Origin: Solobacterium sp.
GTDB taxonomy: Bacteria > Bacillota_I > Bacilli_A > Erysipelotrichales > Erysipelotrichaceae
Assembly: GCA_017543025.1 (NCBI GenBank)
Contig: JAFYGX010000192.1
Coordinates: 1-13,729, forward strand
Reading direction: 5' to 3'
Length of the DNA stretch: 13,729 bases
Shown: in pieces, positions 6,083 through 13,593 of the stretch
How positions within the stretch are numbered: the stretch's first letter is position 1
Layout of the letters: the number at the start of each line of letters is the position of its first letter
Program-made: the position numbers and the translations under genes
Notes under the pieces: model-generated
Told to the model about the DNA's origin: nothing
The model's database searches: none
What the model saw: the letters and a program-made list of their open reading frames with translations, nothing else

Positions 6083-9000
6083 TCAGTCAGACAATGCAGT
6101 TCTGACCGCATCCGGAACAGTGAATTCGCTGTTCAGATCAATCGTTCCTTCTGCACTCAGAGTGAAGGGAACTTCCGTTTCAGCCGCTGCAGCAGTTCCG
6201 TTCAGCGTGCAGCTGATCCGGCTGATGGAATCTTTTGTCAGTGTAATCTGCACCGTTCCCGAAGTCACATCCGGCGTCAGATCACTGATTCCCGGAAGCA
6301 GTGCGTTCTTCACCGCATCCAGACCTTCGCCTTCCAGCCGGAGTGTAAATACCCGGGCCGTATCTGCCGACGCCACATCGAAGGTACTGTTCAGCGAAAG
6401 CGCATAGATGATCTCCGGTATGGTTCCGGTCTTCACCAGCTCTGACAGCGCCCGGTCTGATGTCCGTCTGCCGTCTTCCAGACACATTGCCGTATCATTC
6501 GCATATACGACAAGATCCCCTTTCTGAACACACCGAAGCGGATTGCCCGCGTTGTACATTCTGTGATACTGAAGACTGTCATTCACACTCAGCAGCTCCG
6601 TATCCGCACTGAGACGGATCTGTGCGCCAAGCGTATCGCAGTGATTCATCTCCGCCCACGCCATAAGCAGATCCAGATAATCCCGTGTCAGCACATTCTG
6701 CACTTCTTCACCCGAAGCAGCCGCTTCAAGCACTGCCTCCGGAACCGGCTTATGTGTTTCAGCAGGATCTTTTACATCCAGCGTCAGTGAAATATCATAA
6801 GCCGTCTTATCTTCATCGCGGAACACACCCGCAGCCTGAAAGCTCAGGGCACTGAGCGCATTGTCCCGCTCATCCGCTTCCAGTTCGACCGACTTCAGAT
6901 CCGGCAGCTCATCACTGTATTCTGCCGCAAGAATCTCCAGCAGCTTCTGCGCGGAATCCTGCGAAGCGGTCAGCTTATAGCGCTTCAGACTGCCGTCTGT
7001 CTCAGCGGAAACCGAGGTGTTTTCATAGACCGCCGCCGCAAGATTCAAAAGATTACTGTAATCCGGCACGAGATCATTCACCGCAAAGGATGCGCCGTTT
7101 TCAAGATAAACCACGTTGTCCCTGTAATACAGGCTGAGATCTCCCCTGCGGATCGAAGTGATTCCGGTTTCATCCTGCTGAATCAGGAAGATATCTTCCG
7201 TTTCCTTATTACCGGCTTTCAGTCTCAGCGACCCTTCCATGACAATCGGTTTCTGCCCGCTGTATTCCCGGATCAGCTGATACGCCCGCATACTGTTGGC
7301 TACGCCGGAGCGGATAAACCAGACACCGGCCCCAAGCAGCGCAATCGCAAATATGGAAGCCGCTGCCGCACCGATCTGCAGTTTCCGGTCTACCGCAATC
7401 CGGCTGCGGATCGCTTCATGGGTCGCTTTCCGGCTTTCCTTTGACCGGTGCATTGCGATCATGAATCCGATCATGATCACGACACTCGCAAGCAGTGCAT
7501 AGATCCACCAGCCCGGGATTGCCGTCAGTACCGCAAGTTCAGCAGATGTTCCAGGAACTGTGAATACCGCATAGCTGCCGATCTGCTTTACCGGAATGCG
7601 CTGCCAGTCCTGATCCGTCCGAAGAAAGATCTGATAGGTTCCGGTCAGCGTATAGGGCAGAAGATAACGCACTTCATGACTCTCAGCTCCATCATCCGGC
7701 AGCCGCAGTCTCCACTGTTCGATCTGATCGAACGCCAGCCCCCTGCCCGGTGATTTCAGATATCCGATCACGGCCGGCCAGAAGGAATTCCGCACCATAC
7801 TGAACGATTCCCGCTCCTGTATTTCCGCAGCAGCCTTCAGTACAGACGAATCATCAAACTTCCCTTTCACATAGAACACCGGTCTTCCGCTTCCGCGGGT
7901 TTCCTCACTCGAAATCGACGTAAGGTCCGGGCAGTAAACCGCCTCCACGATCATGTCCTTATGAAGATTGCGCAGACTGCCGCAGTCAAAATATGCGTAC
8001 ATGCCTTCCTTTACCGGAATCGCAGGATAATCCTTTGAACCGAAGGAATCGCCGTATTCAAACGGAATTGTCTTCAGCACTTCGCCGTCTGCCATGAATT
8101 TCAGCGTGAAGGAACGAAAGCGCTCCGGCACCCCTGGCAGATCCATCAGCTCCCGATAGCTGACCGGCTCCGCCCGGCCTTCATAACTGGCACCGTTGAT
8201 TCCGGCAAGCTGATCCGAGACAAACACATTATTCGAAAAGGTACCGGTATCCGTACCGGAAACCGCACCGAACGACTGTGATGCGGTTACGATCTCTGCC
8301 ATGGACCGGTTACTGTCAACCACACTCGCTTCCCCGCTCAGGGTTCCTGCCGTTCCCGCACCGACGATACCGCCGATTTTCGAAACGCCCGAAAGACGGC
8401 ATTTCGCCCAGCTTTCCCGTATTGCTGCGGCGGTGATTCCGGCAATCCCGCCGATCTCATTTCCGCTGCTGGAAGTCACTTCGCCATAGTTCTCACAGGC
8501 CAGAATCAGCCCGAGATCCATTTTCCCTGCAATCCCGCCCGCGTCATTGCGGACAATCGAAACCGTTCCGTCATTGACATCATTCTGCAGAATGCACTTG
8601 AGTTCATACTGCCGCTTTGTTGAGCCGTCCAGTTCGCCGCTGACATCGTCTTCCGGGTCAGCGGTATATTCAATTCCCATTGTTCCGGCAATCCCGCCCG
8701 CATTGAGCGCTGCCGATACCGTACCATGATTGACGCAGCAGGAAATCTTACCGAGCAGAACCGCCTCCACATCCGAGTCAGATGTATCCTGCACCAGTTC
8801 TTCCGGGTGTTCCAGGGTATAGAGCGCCTGATTCAGCGTCCCTTCCATGGAGGTGATCGAACTGGTAATCGCATTGGCATCTGCGACAAGCGAATCTGCT
8901 TTTCCGGCAAGTTCCTGCCGGAGAATATCCGCCTGGTCGGAAAGGCCCGAGACCGAAGCGATCAGATCACTGTTAGCGCTTCGGATATCGATTTCTGTCA

Positions 9001-10306
9001 GAGCTTCCAGTCCGTTATGCGTATCATCCCGGATCTCTCCGCCCCGCTCGCGGATTTCCCGGATCACTTCCCGGATATCTTTTCCTTTCAGCTCTTCCGG
9101 TGTCAGCGCATACAGGTTTTCCTTGATTCCGTTCGGATCAAACGCTTCAATCAGCGTATCACGGTCATTACTGATGGTATCAAGCGACGACCGGGCGTTA
9201 CCGATATATCCGCCCATGGAGCTGATCCGGTTCTGCAGATCTGTATTCGCTTCTTCCGCATGCGCCTGTAGATCATTCAGTCCGTACTCCAGTGCATTCA
9301 GCTCGCCGGAAAGCGCAGATACGGTCGAGGCAGAAAGATTTGCGGTGACATACGGCTCCGCATGACCGACAATGCCGCCGACATCCTTTCTACCATAGAT
9401 CGCACCATGATTCGTGCAGCCGAGAATATGACCGTCCGAACGGCCGGCAATCCCGCCGGCGTTGTATCCGAACTGCGGATAACCGATCGTTCCCTGGTTG
9501 CGGCAGAGTGTAATCGAGCCGTCCGAATAACCGGCAATCCCGCCGATATCGCTCCGCACCAGCCCGCTTTCCGTTGAAATAAACGTCCGGGCGTCCCGGT
9601 TCAGTTCGAAACTGAACTCATTGACATTCAATACGGTGTCATCCGCTTCGGTATTTACATATGCGCTGTTCTCACATCCGCTGATCAGACCGAGACTGTA
9701 GCCGGCGATGCCGCCCGTCACAGTCTGCCCGTACAGCATTCCGCTGACCGTACAGTTCAGGATCATTCCGCCGGAAGCGTTGATTCCGGCAATGCCGCCG
9801 GTATTGCGCGTTCCGTTTACCGTTCCCGTATAGGTGCAGCCCTGCAGAATGCCGTAGTTGATGCCGGCGATCCCGCCGACATTCTGCTGAATTCCGTGCG
9901 GGGCAACCGTACCGGAAACCGTCAGATCTTCGATAACGCCGCTGTCACTGACAATCTGAAACAGACCGGCTGGCGACTGCTCCCCTTCAATCAGGACGCC
10001 GGAAACGGTATGTCCGTTGCCGTTCAGGGTGCCGGCAAATACTGCCCCTGCAGTAAACGGCTTCTGATGCAGACTGATATCTGCAGTCAGCTCAAAGGTC
10101 TTCCCCCTGCTCCATGCATCATAGCTGCACGCCGCAAGAAAATTGAGAAATTCATGTTCATTTGAAATGGATACTGCCGGTTCCGCCTGGACTTCTTCCG
10201 GTTCTTCAGCCTCCTCCGCCTGAAGCGGACAGACCATTGCCGGAACGCTTCCCAGCATTCCTGTCACCAGCAGGAGATTCAGAAACAGATTACGCATCTT
10301 CTTCAT
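6083..10306 (-). CDS. Large secreted, membrane-anchored GLUG-repeat protein, partner of the MMPL transporter
   Basis: A 1407-residue envelope protein of unknown function. Layout seen: a signal peptide (1-30, K-K-M-R then a hydrophobic core, cut near L-Q-A|E-E); an acidic stretch; six G-G-I-[AV]-G (GLUG-type) motifs at residues 144, 170, 198, 255, 284 and 310; a helical coiled-coil insert (about 320-500); four more motifs at 537, 590, 619 and 645; a mixed region; two membrane helices (about 931-951 and 978-998) joined by a basic, probably cytoplasmic loop; and an extracellular C-terminal region (1000-1407) that seems to hold two copies of one module. Start choice: GGAGGTGA lies 5-6 nt before the ATG at 10306 and M-K-K-M-R opens a proper signal peptide; a longer frame to 10363 has neither. 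The start lies inside the last codons of the transporter gene (17-nt overlap), so translation is probably coupled. Surface adhesion or an adaptor role for the transporter are both possible; the latter fits the operon better. Confidence 0.88.
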   Translation of the reverse strand: MKKMRNLFLNLLLVTGMLGSVPAMVCPLQAEEAEEPEEVQAEPAVSISNEHEFLNFLAACSYDAWSRGKTFELTADISLHQKPFTAGAVFAGTLNGNGHTVSGVLIEGEQSPAGLFQIVSDSGVIEDLTVSGTVAPHGIQQNVGGIAGINYGILQGCTYTGTVNGTRNTGGIAGINASGGMILNCTVSGMLYGQTVTGGIAGYSLGLISGCENSAYVNTEADDTVLNVNEFSFELNRDARTFISTESGLVRSDIGGIAGYSDGSITLCRNQGTIGYPQFGYNAGGIAGRSDGHILGCTNHGAIYGRKDVGGIVGHAEPYVTANLSASTVSALSGELNALEYGLNDLQAHAEEANTDLQNRISSMGGYIGNARSSLDTISNDRDTLIEAFDPNGIKENLYALTPEELKGKDIREVIREIRERGGEIRDDTHNGLEALTEIDIRSANSDLIASVSGLSDQADILRQELAGKADSLVADANAITSSITSMEGTLNQALYTLEHPEELVQDTSDSDVEAVLLGKISCCVNHGTVSAALNAGGIAGTMGIEYTADPEDDVSGELDGSTKRQYELKCILQNDVNDGTVSIVRNDAGGIAGKMDLGLILACENYGEVTSSSGNEIGGIAGITAAAIRESWAKCRLSGVSKIGGIVGAGTAGTLSGEASVVDSNRSMAEIVTASQSFGAVSGTDTGTFSNNVFVSDQLAGINGASYEGRAEPVSYRELMDLPGVPERFRSFTLKFMADGEVLKTIPFEYGDSFGSKDYPAIPVKEGMYAYFDCGSLRNLHKDMIVEAVYCPDLTSISSEETRGSGRPVFYVKGKFDDSSVLKAAAEIQERESFSMVRNSFWPAVIGYLKSPGRGLAFDQIEQWRLRLPDDGAESHEVRYLLPYTLTGTYQIFLRTDQDWQRIPVKQIGSYAVFTVPGTSAELAVLTAIPGWWIYALLASVVIMIGFMIAMHRSKESRKATHEAIRSRIAVDRKLQIGAAAASIFAIALLGAGVWFIRSGVANSMRAYQLIREYSGQKPIVMEGSLRLKAGNKETEDIFLIQQDETGITSIRRGDLSLYYRDNVVYLENGASFAVNDLVPDYSNLLNLAAAVYENTSVSAETDGSLKRYKLTASQDSAQKLLEILAAEYSDELPDLKSVELEADERDNALSALSFQAAGVFRDEDKTAYDISLTLDVKDPAETHKPVPEAVLEAAASGEEVQNVLTRDYLDLLMAWAEMNHCDTLGAQIRLSADTELLSVNDSLQYHRMYNAGNPLRCVQKGDLVVYANDTAMCLEDGRRTSDRALSELVKTGTIPEIIYALSLNSTFDVASADTARVFTLRLEGEGLDAVKNALLPGISDLTPDVTSGTVQITLTKDSISRISCTLNGTAAAAETEVPFTLSAEGTIDLNSEFTVPDAVRTALSD
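8360..8698 (-). repeat. Second GLUG repeat block (4 motifs)
   Basis: Residues 537-649 of the secreted protein carry four G-G-I-[AV]-G motifs, separated by 26-53 residues with C-x-N-x-G-x-V-type turns. They continue the beta-repeat scaffold after the coiled-coil insert. Confidence 0.8.
9365..9877 (-). repeat. First GLUG repeat block (6 motifs)
   Basis: Residues 144-314 of the secreted protein carry six G-G-I-[AV]-G motifs. The + strand DNA shows recurring ccggcaatcccgccg-like 15-mers, which are coding repeats and not a CRISPR array. Confidence 0.85.
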
Positions 10307-12857
10307 TTCTTTCACCTCCATGTTCTGCAGTAACTTCCTTCTGCTGTACTTTATCGCTGTCATTGTCCGGTTCTGCGTTTACTGGCGCTTTGCCGGTCCC
10401 CTCCGGTGCTGCTTCTGCAGGCAGACTTCCTTCGGAAGCGGATTGCGTCTCTGCGCTTCCGGAAACCAGCGTGACATTGACATCGCCTTCCACCAGCGCA
10501 TTGACATATCCGCTGACCTTGCCGCTGATTTCACCGCTGACAAATCCATCTACCCGCGTCATGCCGGCTGACTTTGTTTTCTGGCGGTGTCTTACTTCAA
10601 ATGATGTGCGGTCAATCAGCTTATCGCCGACAAGCAGAATCTGGGGCAATACGAACATGACCAGCAGAATCGAGATGATCGTTCCGCGGCCAAGACATTG
10701 CCCGATACCGCAGATCGTCGCCTCGGACGTCATCTGACCGATCAGAATACCGGAAGCCGCGAGAATCGTTCCGGAGGTGATGATCGTCGGGAACGCAAAG
10801 TTCATTGTTTCAATGATCGCTGTCCGCCGGTCTGTCTCGTTCTTGATTTCCTGATACCGGGATCCGATGACGATCGCATAGTCGATATTGGCGCCCATCT
10901 GAATCGAGCTGACCACCAGATAGCCAAGGAAGAACAGCTGGGTATTCAGCAGATACGGGAATGAGAAGTTGATCATGATCGCCCCTTCAATCACCAGAAT
11001 CAATAACAGCGGCATGCCCACCGACTTGAAGGTGAACAGCAGTACGACAAGTACGATCAGAATCGAAACCAGAGTAACGACGGTATTATCGATGGAGAAG
11101 GATTTCTTGAAATCATATTCATTGGTGCTGTTGCCGGCAAGATAGATATCATCCGGGTCATAGTATCTGCCGATCATGGAACGCATCGTATCGAGGAAGC
11201 GGTAAGTCGTATCTCCTCCTTCCGGAAGATTCAGATAAAACAGCATCCGGTCATAGTCTTCGCCAGAGAGCTGAAGCTTTGCGCTCTTCATCAGCGTATA
11301 GGCATCTTCCAGCTTTGCCTGTGTTTCTTCATCGAAGCTGATATATCCGTCATGCATGGCATCGCAGACATACAGAAACATATCGATCAGAGGCACTTCA
11401 TAATCCGAAATCTGGCCGATCAGCCTGCTGTAATCCGAATCGCTTACTGCATATGCGGAATAAAGCAGTTGCGCCTTTTCATAATCGATTCCGGCCAGCT
11501 CCGCAAACTCCCGGGGATTCAGGGCGTCCGCGAGTTTATACCCGCCCAGGGCATCCACGCTGACCAGCGCGGTTGAGTGATCCACTTCACTGCAGCCCAT
11601 AAGATCTTCATACAGCTTCCGTTCGGCTGCGTAGTCATTCCCCGGCACGATTACCGCAATCATATTTTTCCGGTCAAAGGTATCCGTGATCAGATTCTGT
11701 GCGATCTGTACTTCATTCATTTTCGGGGTCACAATTCCCCCGTAACCGTATGCATACGGGCAGAGGCTTGAGAAATGATAGCCGGCAATCACAAGCACCA
11801 GAAACACGGGCGGAACGATCCACCTTGTCGCATAATCGAATTTTCCGACAAACGGGATCTTCGGCACAAAGCTCTTATGCGCCGTACGGTCCATCAGGGG
11901 CCCGAACAGCACCAGCAATCCCGGCATGACAGTGAATGTCGCAAGCAGTGCGAAAAAGATCGACTTGATCAGACAGATTGCCATATCCGGGCCAAGCCGG
12001 AACTGCATGAACATCATCGCAACAAGACCGCCGATCGTAGTAAGCGAAGAAGCTCCGATTTCCGGTATCGCTTTGGAGAGCGCCGTGATCACCGCTTCCC
12101 GGATCGGCAGATTCCGGTGTTCTTCCTTGAACCGGTTGGAAAGAATTACCGCATAGTCCAGCGAAAGCGCCAGCTGAAGAATACTGGTAACGGAATTCGA
12201 GACAAACGAAATCCGGCCAAGCAGAAAGTTGGAGCCAAGATTCAGGATCATCGCTATGACGAATGTCAGAATCAGTACCGGCACCTCCGCATAGGTCTCT
12301 GAAGTCAGCGTCAGTACGATCACAATGATGATCGCTACATAGATCATGATGATACTGACTTCCCGGTCGATAATATCTCCCTTTGCATTGCCAAGATCAG
12401 TCACCACGAAAATGTCATAGCTGGAAAGACTTGCTTTCACCCGGTCCAGCGCCTCCAGACACCTCGCGTCATCATCCGGATAATCAAAGGTCACGGAATA
12501 CAGCGCAGAAACATCTGCGTAGTGCTGGGTGGTTTCATCAAAGGTAACGGACTGAACTCCTTCCAGATCCGTGATCTGATTCTTCAGTGCCTGCGCTTCA
12601 TCCAGTGTCACGCTCGCAACCATCACATCCGCACTTCCGAATGTAACAAACTGCTCGTCCATGACATTGAGCGCCTGCTTGGTATCGGATTCCTCCGGCA
12701 GATAGGATGTGAGGTCATTCTCCACTTCCACCCAGGTTCTTGAAACCGCCGAGAACAGCAGCCCGATCACCGTGATCAGAAAAATCAGATTCCGCTTGTC
12801 GACAATCCATGTCGAAAGCCGGACCATGAAGCCGGATTGATTCTGTGTTTCATCCAT
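10290..12857 (-). CDS. RND/MMPL-family membrane transporter
   Basis: An 855-residue transporter with the twofold MMPL plan: one N-terminal helix (about 22-41), a large extracellular loop (about 42-167), a helix bundle (168-320), a helix near 348-362, a second large loop (about 370-588), then a second bundle (589-745). Each half has the Asp-Tyr pair expected for proton relay: D234-Y235 in S-L-D-Y-A-V and D659-Y660 in N-I-D-Y-A-I. Proteins of this family export lipids and other hydrophobic compounds, driven by the proton gradient. The cytoplasmic tail (about 750-855) holds a V-x-G repeat and then a polar, acidic, disordered-looking stretch. A Shine-Dalgarno GGAGGGG lies 6 nt before the ATG. The gene has a strong promoter and leader upstream, and its 3' end contains the ribosome site of the next gene. 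The substrate cannot be told from sequence, and no regulator gene is visible. Confidence 0.93.
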   Translation of the reverse strand: MDETQNQSGFMVRLSTWIVDKRNLIFLITVIGLLFSAVSRTWVEVENDLTSYLPEESDTKQALNVMDEQFVTFGSADVMVASVTLDEAQALKNQITDLEGVQSVTFDETTQHYADVSALYSVTFDYPDDDARCLEALDRVKASLSSYDIFVVTDLGNAKGDIIDREVSIIMIYVAIIIVIVLTLTSETYAEVPVLILTFVIAMILNLGSNFLLGRISFVSNSVTSILQLALSLDYAVILSNRFKEEHRNLPIREAVITALSKAIPEIGASSLTTIGGLVAMMFMQFRLGPDMAICLIKSIFFALLATFTVMPGLLVLFGPLMDRTAHKSFVPKIPFVGKFDYATRWIVPPVFLVLVIAGYHFSSLCPYAYGYGGIVTPKMNEVQIAQNLITDTFDRKNMIAVIVPGNDYAAERKLYEDLMGCSEVDHSTALVSVDALGGYKLADALNPREFAELAGIDYEKAQLLYSAYAVSDSDYSRLIGQISDYEVPLIDMFLYVCDAMHDGYISFDEETQAKLEDAYTLMKSAKLQLSGEDYDRMLFYLNLPEGGDTTYRFLDTMRSMIGRYYDPDDIYLAGNSTNEYDFKKSFSIDNTVVTLVSILIVLVVLLFTFKSVGMPLLLILVIEGAIMINFSFPYLLNTQLFFLGYLVVSSIQMGANIDYAIVIGSRYQEIKNETDRRTAIIETMNFAFPTIITSGTILAASGILIGQMTSEATICGIGQCLGRGTIISILLVMFVLPQILLVGDKLIDRTSFEVRHRQKTKSAGMTRVDGFVSGEISGKVSGYVNALVEGDVNVTLVSGSAETQSASEGSLPAEAAPEGTGKAPVNAEPDNDSDKVQQKEVTAEHGGERNEEDA
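10458..10562 (-). repeat. Short V-x-G repeat in the transporter tail
   Basis: Residues about 766-800 of the transporter read V-D-G-F-V-S-G-E-I-S-G-K-V-S-G-Y-V-N-A-L-V then E-G-D-V-N-V: a 4-residue period of hydrophobic-x-Gly-x, as in a small beta-helix or bactofilin-like stack, located after the last membrane helix. Confidence 0.6.
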
Positions 12858-12993
12858 AACGTCCCCTCCGTATGCGTCTGAAACAGAGCGTTGTTCCCTG
12901 CGGTTTACGATGGGATCTCAATCGTGCAGCAATCCCCCGCAGCTTCTGTTTCAGGACAGAAAAAAACAGCCCCTGTGACAGTTTAACTTCCAT
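12850..12993 (-). CDS. Possible leader small protein (47 residues)
   Basis: An ATG-started frame of 47 codons (M-E-V-K-L-S-Q-G-L-F-F-S...) ending in TGA 8 nt inside the transporter gene. It is Arg/Lys-rich in its second half (R-R-I-R-R-G-R). The start follows the stop of an 18-codon frame by only two bases. The ribosome site is weak (only TTGAAG before the ATG). It may be a translated leader coupling translation into the transporter, or chance. I do not recognise it. Confidence 0.25.
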   Translation of the reverse strand: MEVKLSQGLFFSVLKQKLRGIAARLRSHRKPQGTTLCFRRIRRGRYG

Positions 12994-13076
12994 CTTCAAT
13001 TTCTCAGACAGAAGCCGGCAACGGCTGTTCTGACAGATTCACAGAACGTCATCGTCCCTTCACTGGTGCTGTCGCT
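12858..13076 (-). promoter_or_regulatory. Structured 5' leader of the MMPL/GLUG operon
   Basis: About 219 nt lie between the likely transcript start and the transporter ATG. On the minus-strand RNA, five segments can form competing stems: 13042-13047 with 13027-13032; 13022-13032 with 13009-13017; 13008-13015 with 12942-12949 (8 bp); and 12945-12954 with 12878-12887 (10 bp). A run of seven U lies at 12960-12966. The arrangement recalls an attenuator or regulated leader but matches no riboswitch class that I recognise. Confidence 0.4.
12996..13052 (-). CDS. Possible 18-codon leader peptide
   Basis: An ATG with GAAGGGACG just before it opens an 18-codon frame (M-T-F-C-E-S-V-R-T-A-V-A-G-F-C-L-R-N), ending two bases before the next small frame. 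It covers the first competing hairpins of the leader. There is no strong amino-acid bias that would point to a classic amino-acid attenuator. Confidence 0.25.
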   Translation of the reverse strand: MTFCESVRTAVAGFCLRN

Positions 13077-13082
13077 TAACGT

Positions 13083-13110
13083 ATTATAGCCATATCTGAA
13101 ACACTTTCAA
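13083..13110 (-). promoter_or_regulatory. Sigma-A-type promoter of the MMPL/GLUG operon
   Basis: On the minus strand TTGAAA (13105-13110), a 16-nt spacer, and a perfect TATAAT (13083-13088). The transcript start should be near 13076. This is the best promoter in the window. Confidence 0.8.
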
Positions 13111-13396
13111 CCCTGCCATACGGTTTTTCGGATTCTTTCAGTATCCATCTGTTCTCATACCCTCCATCATACTGTATCGGGCACAGAAAGCTCACAATCA
13201 CTTCCTATGCAAACCGGGTGAGCAGACAGCTTCCCGCTTCCGTTTCACTTCTGCTCTTTCTGCTTTCCCATACAGCCATTCCGCAAAACAGAAACCATGT
13301 CAGTTCCCCGAACCGGCAGCTCTATCATCGGAAGCCGATACGATCCGCTTTCCCCTGTCCGTCTGCTGCAGTTTCCTGCGCATGTTTCTTCCGCGG
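13111..13396. other. Intergenic stretch without a recognised gene
   Basis: Between the operon promoter and the surface-protein terminator. Only short frames without ribosome sites occur. A small symmetric ATACTGTAT lies at about 13171-13179. No tRNA, CRISPR or clear operator is seen. Confidence 0.5.
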
Positions 13397-13433
13397 AAAA
13401 AGAAAAGCCCCGAAAGATTACCTTTCAGAGCTT
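13397..13433 (-). terminator. Rho-independent terminator of the truncated surface-protein gene
   Basis: A 12-bp stem on the minus strand (13422-13433 with 13405-13416, two G-T pairs), a 5-nt loop, and a T-rich tail ttctttttcc. It follows the stop codon of the fragment by about 28 nt. Confidence 0.88.
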
Positions 13434-13461
13434 GTATGTTCACTATCTGACAAACGGTCTG

Positions 13462-13593
13462 TTAATTCTTTACAATCTTAAGAATTACCGAACCGCCGTC
13501 CGCATCCATCGTGTCAGAGTATTCCTTGTCGTAGGTATATCCCTTCGGCACTTCAATCACCTTGACGTGATACGGATATTCAAGACCGGTCAA
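13462..13593 (-). pseudogene. 3' remnant of a surface protein with a SpaA/Cna-B-like end
   Basis: A 43-codon open tail ending in TAA, with no start codon of its own and an in-frame TAA directly upstream at 13594-13596. It reads L-T-G-L-E-Y-P-Y-H-V-K-V-I-E-V-P-K-G-Y-T-Y-D and ends in S-V-I-L-K-I-V-K-N. The pattern G-L-E-Y...Y-x-V-K-V-x-E-x-P-x-G-Y is typical of the last strands of SpaA/Cna-B prealbumin-like domains of Gram-positive surface proteins. A good terminator follows, so this was once the true end of a gene. The 5' part is cut off exactly where the structured, insertion-element-like sequence begins. No LPXTG sorting signal is seen at this end. Confidence 0.6.

Noticed and set aside
8726..9365. 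Two + strand frames (181 and 172 codons) across the coiled-coil part of the large protein
   Set aside because: They are mirror frames of a repetitive, biased coding region; the minus frame is continuous for 1407 codons with signal peptide and ribosome site.
8360..9877. Recurring ccggcaatcccgccg-like words that could suggest a CRISPR array
   Set aside because: Spacing is irregular, the units lie in frame and code for G-G-I-A-G motifs; this is a coding repeat.
11775..12302. A + strand frame of 175 codons opposite the transporter
   Set aside because: Very basic and His-rich, without motif; the transporter on the minus strand is clear.
12858..13076. T-box or other named riboswitch in the transporter leader
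   Set aside because: No T-box core or other conserved riboswitch sequence is seen; only competing stems are visible.
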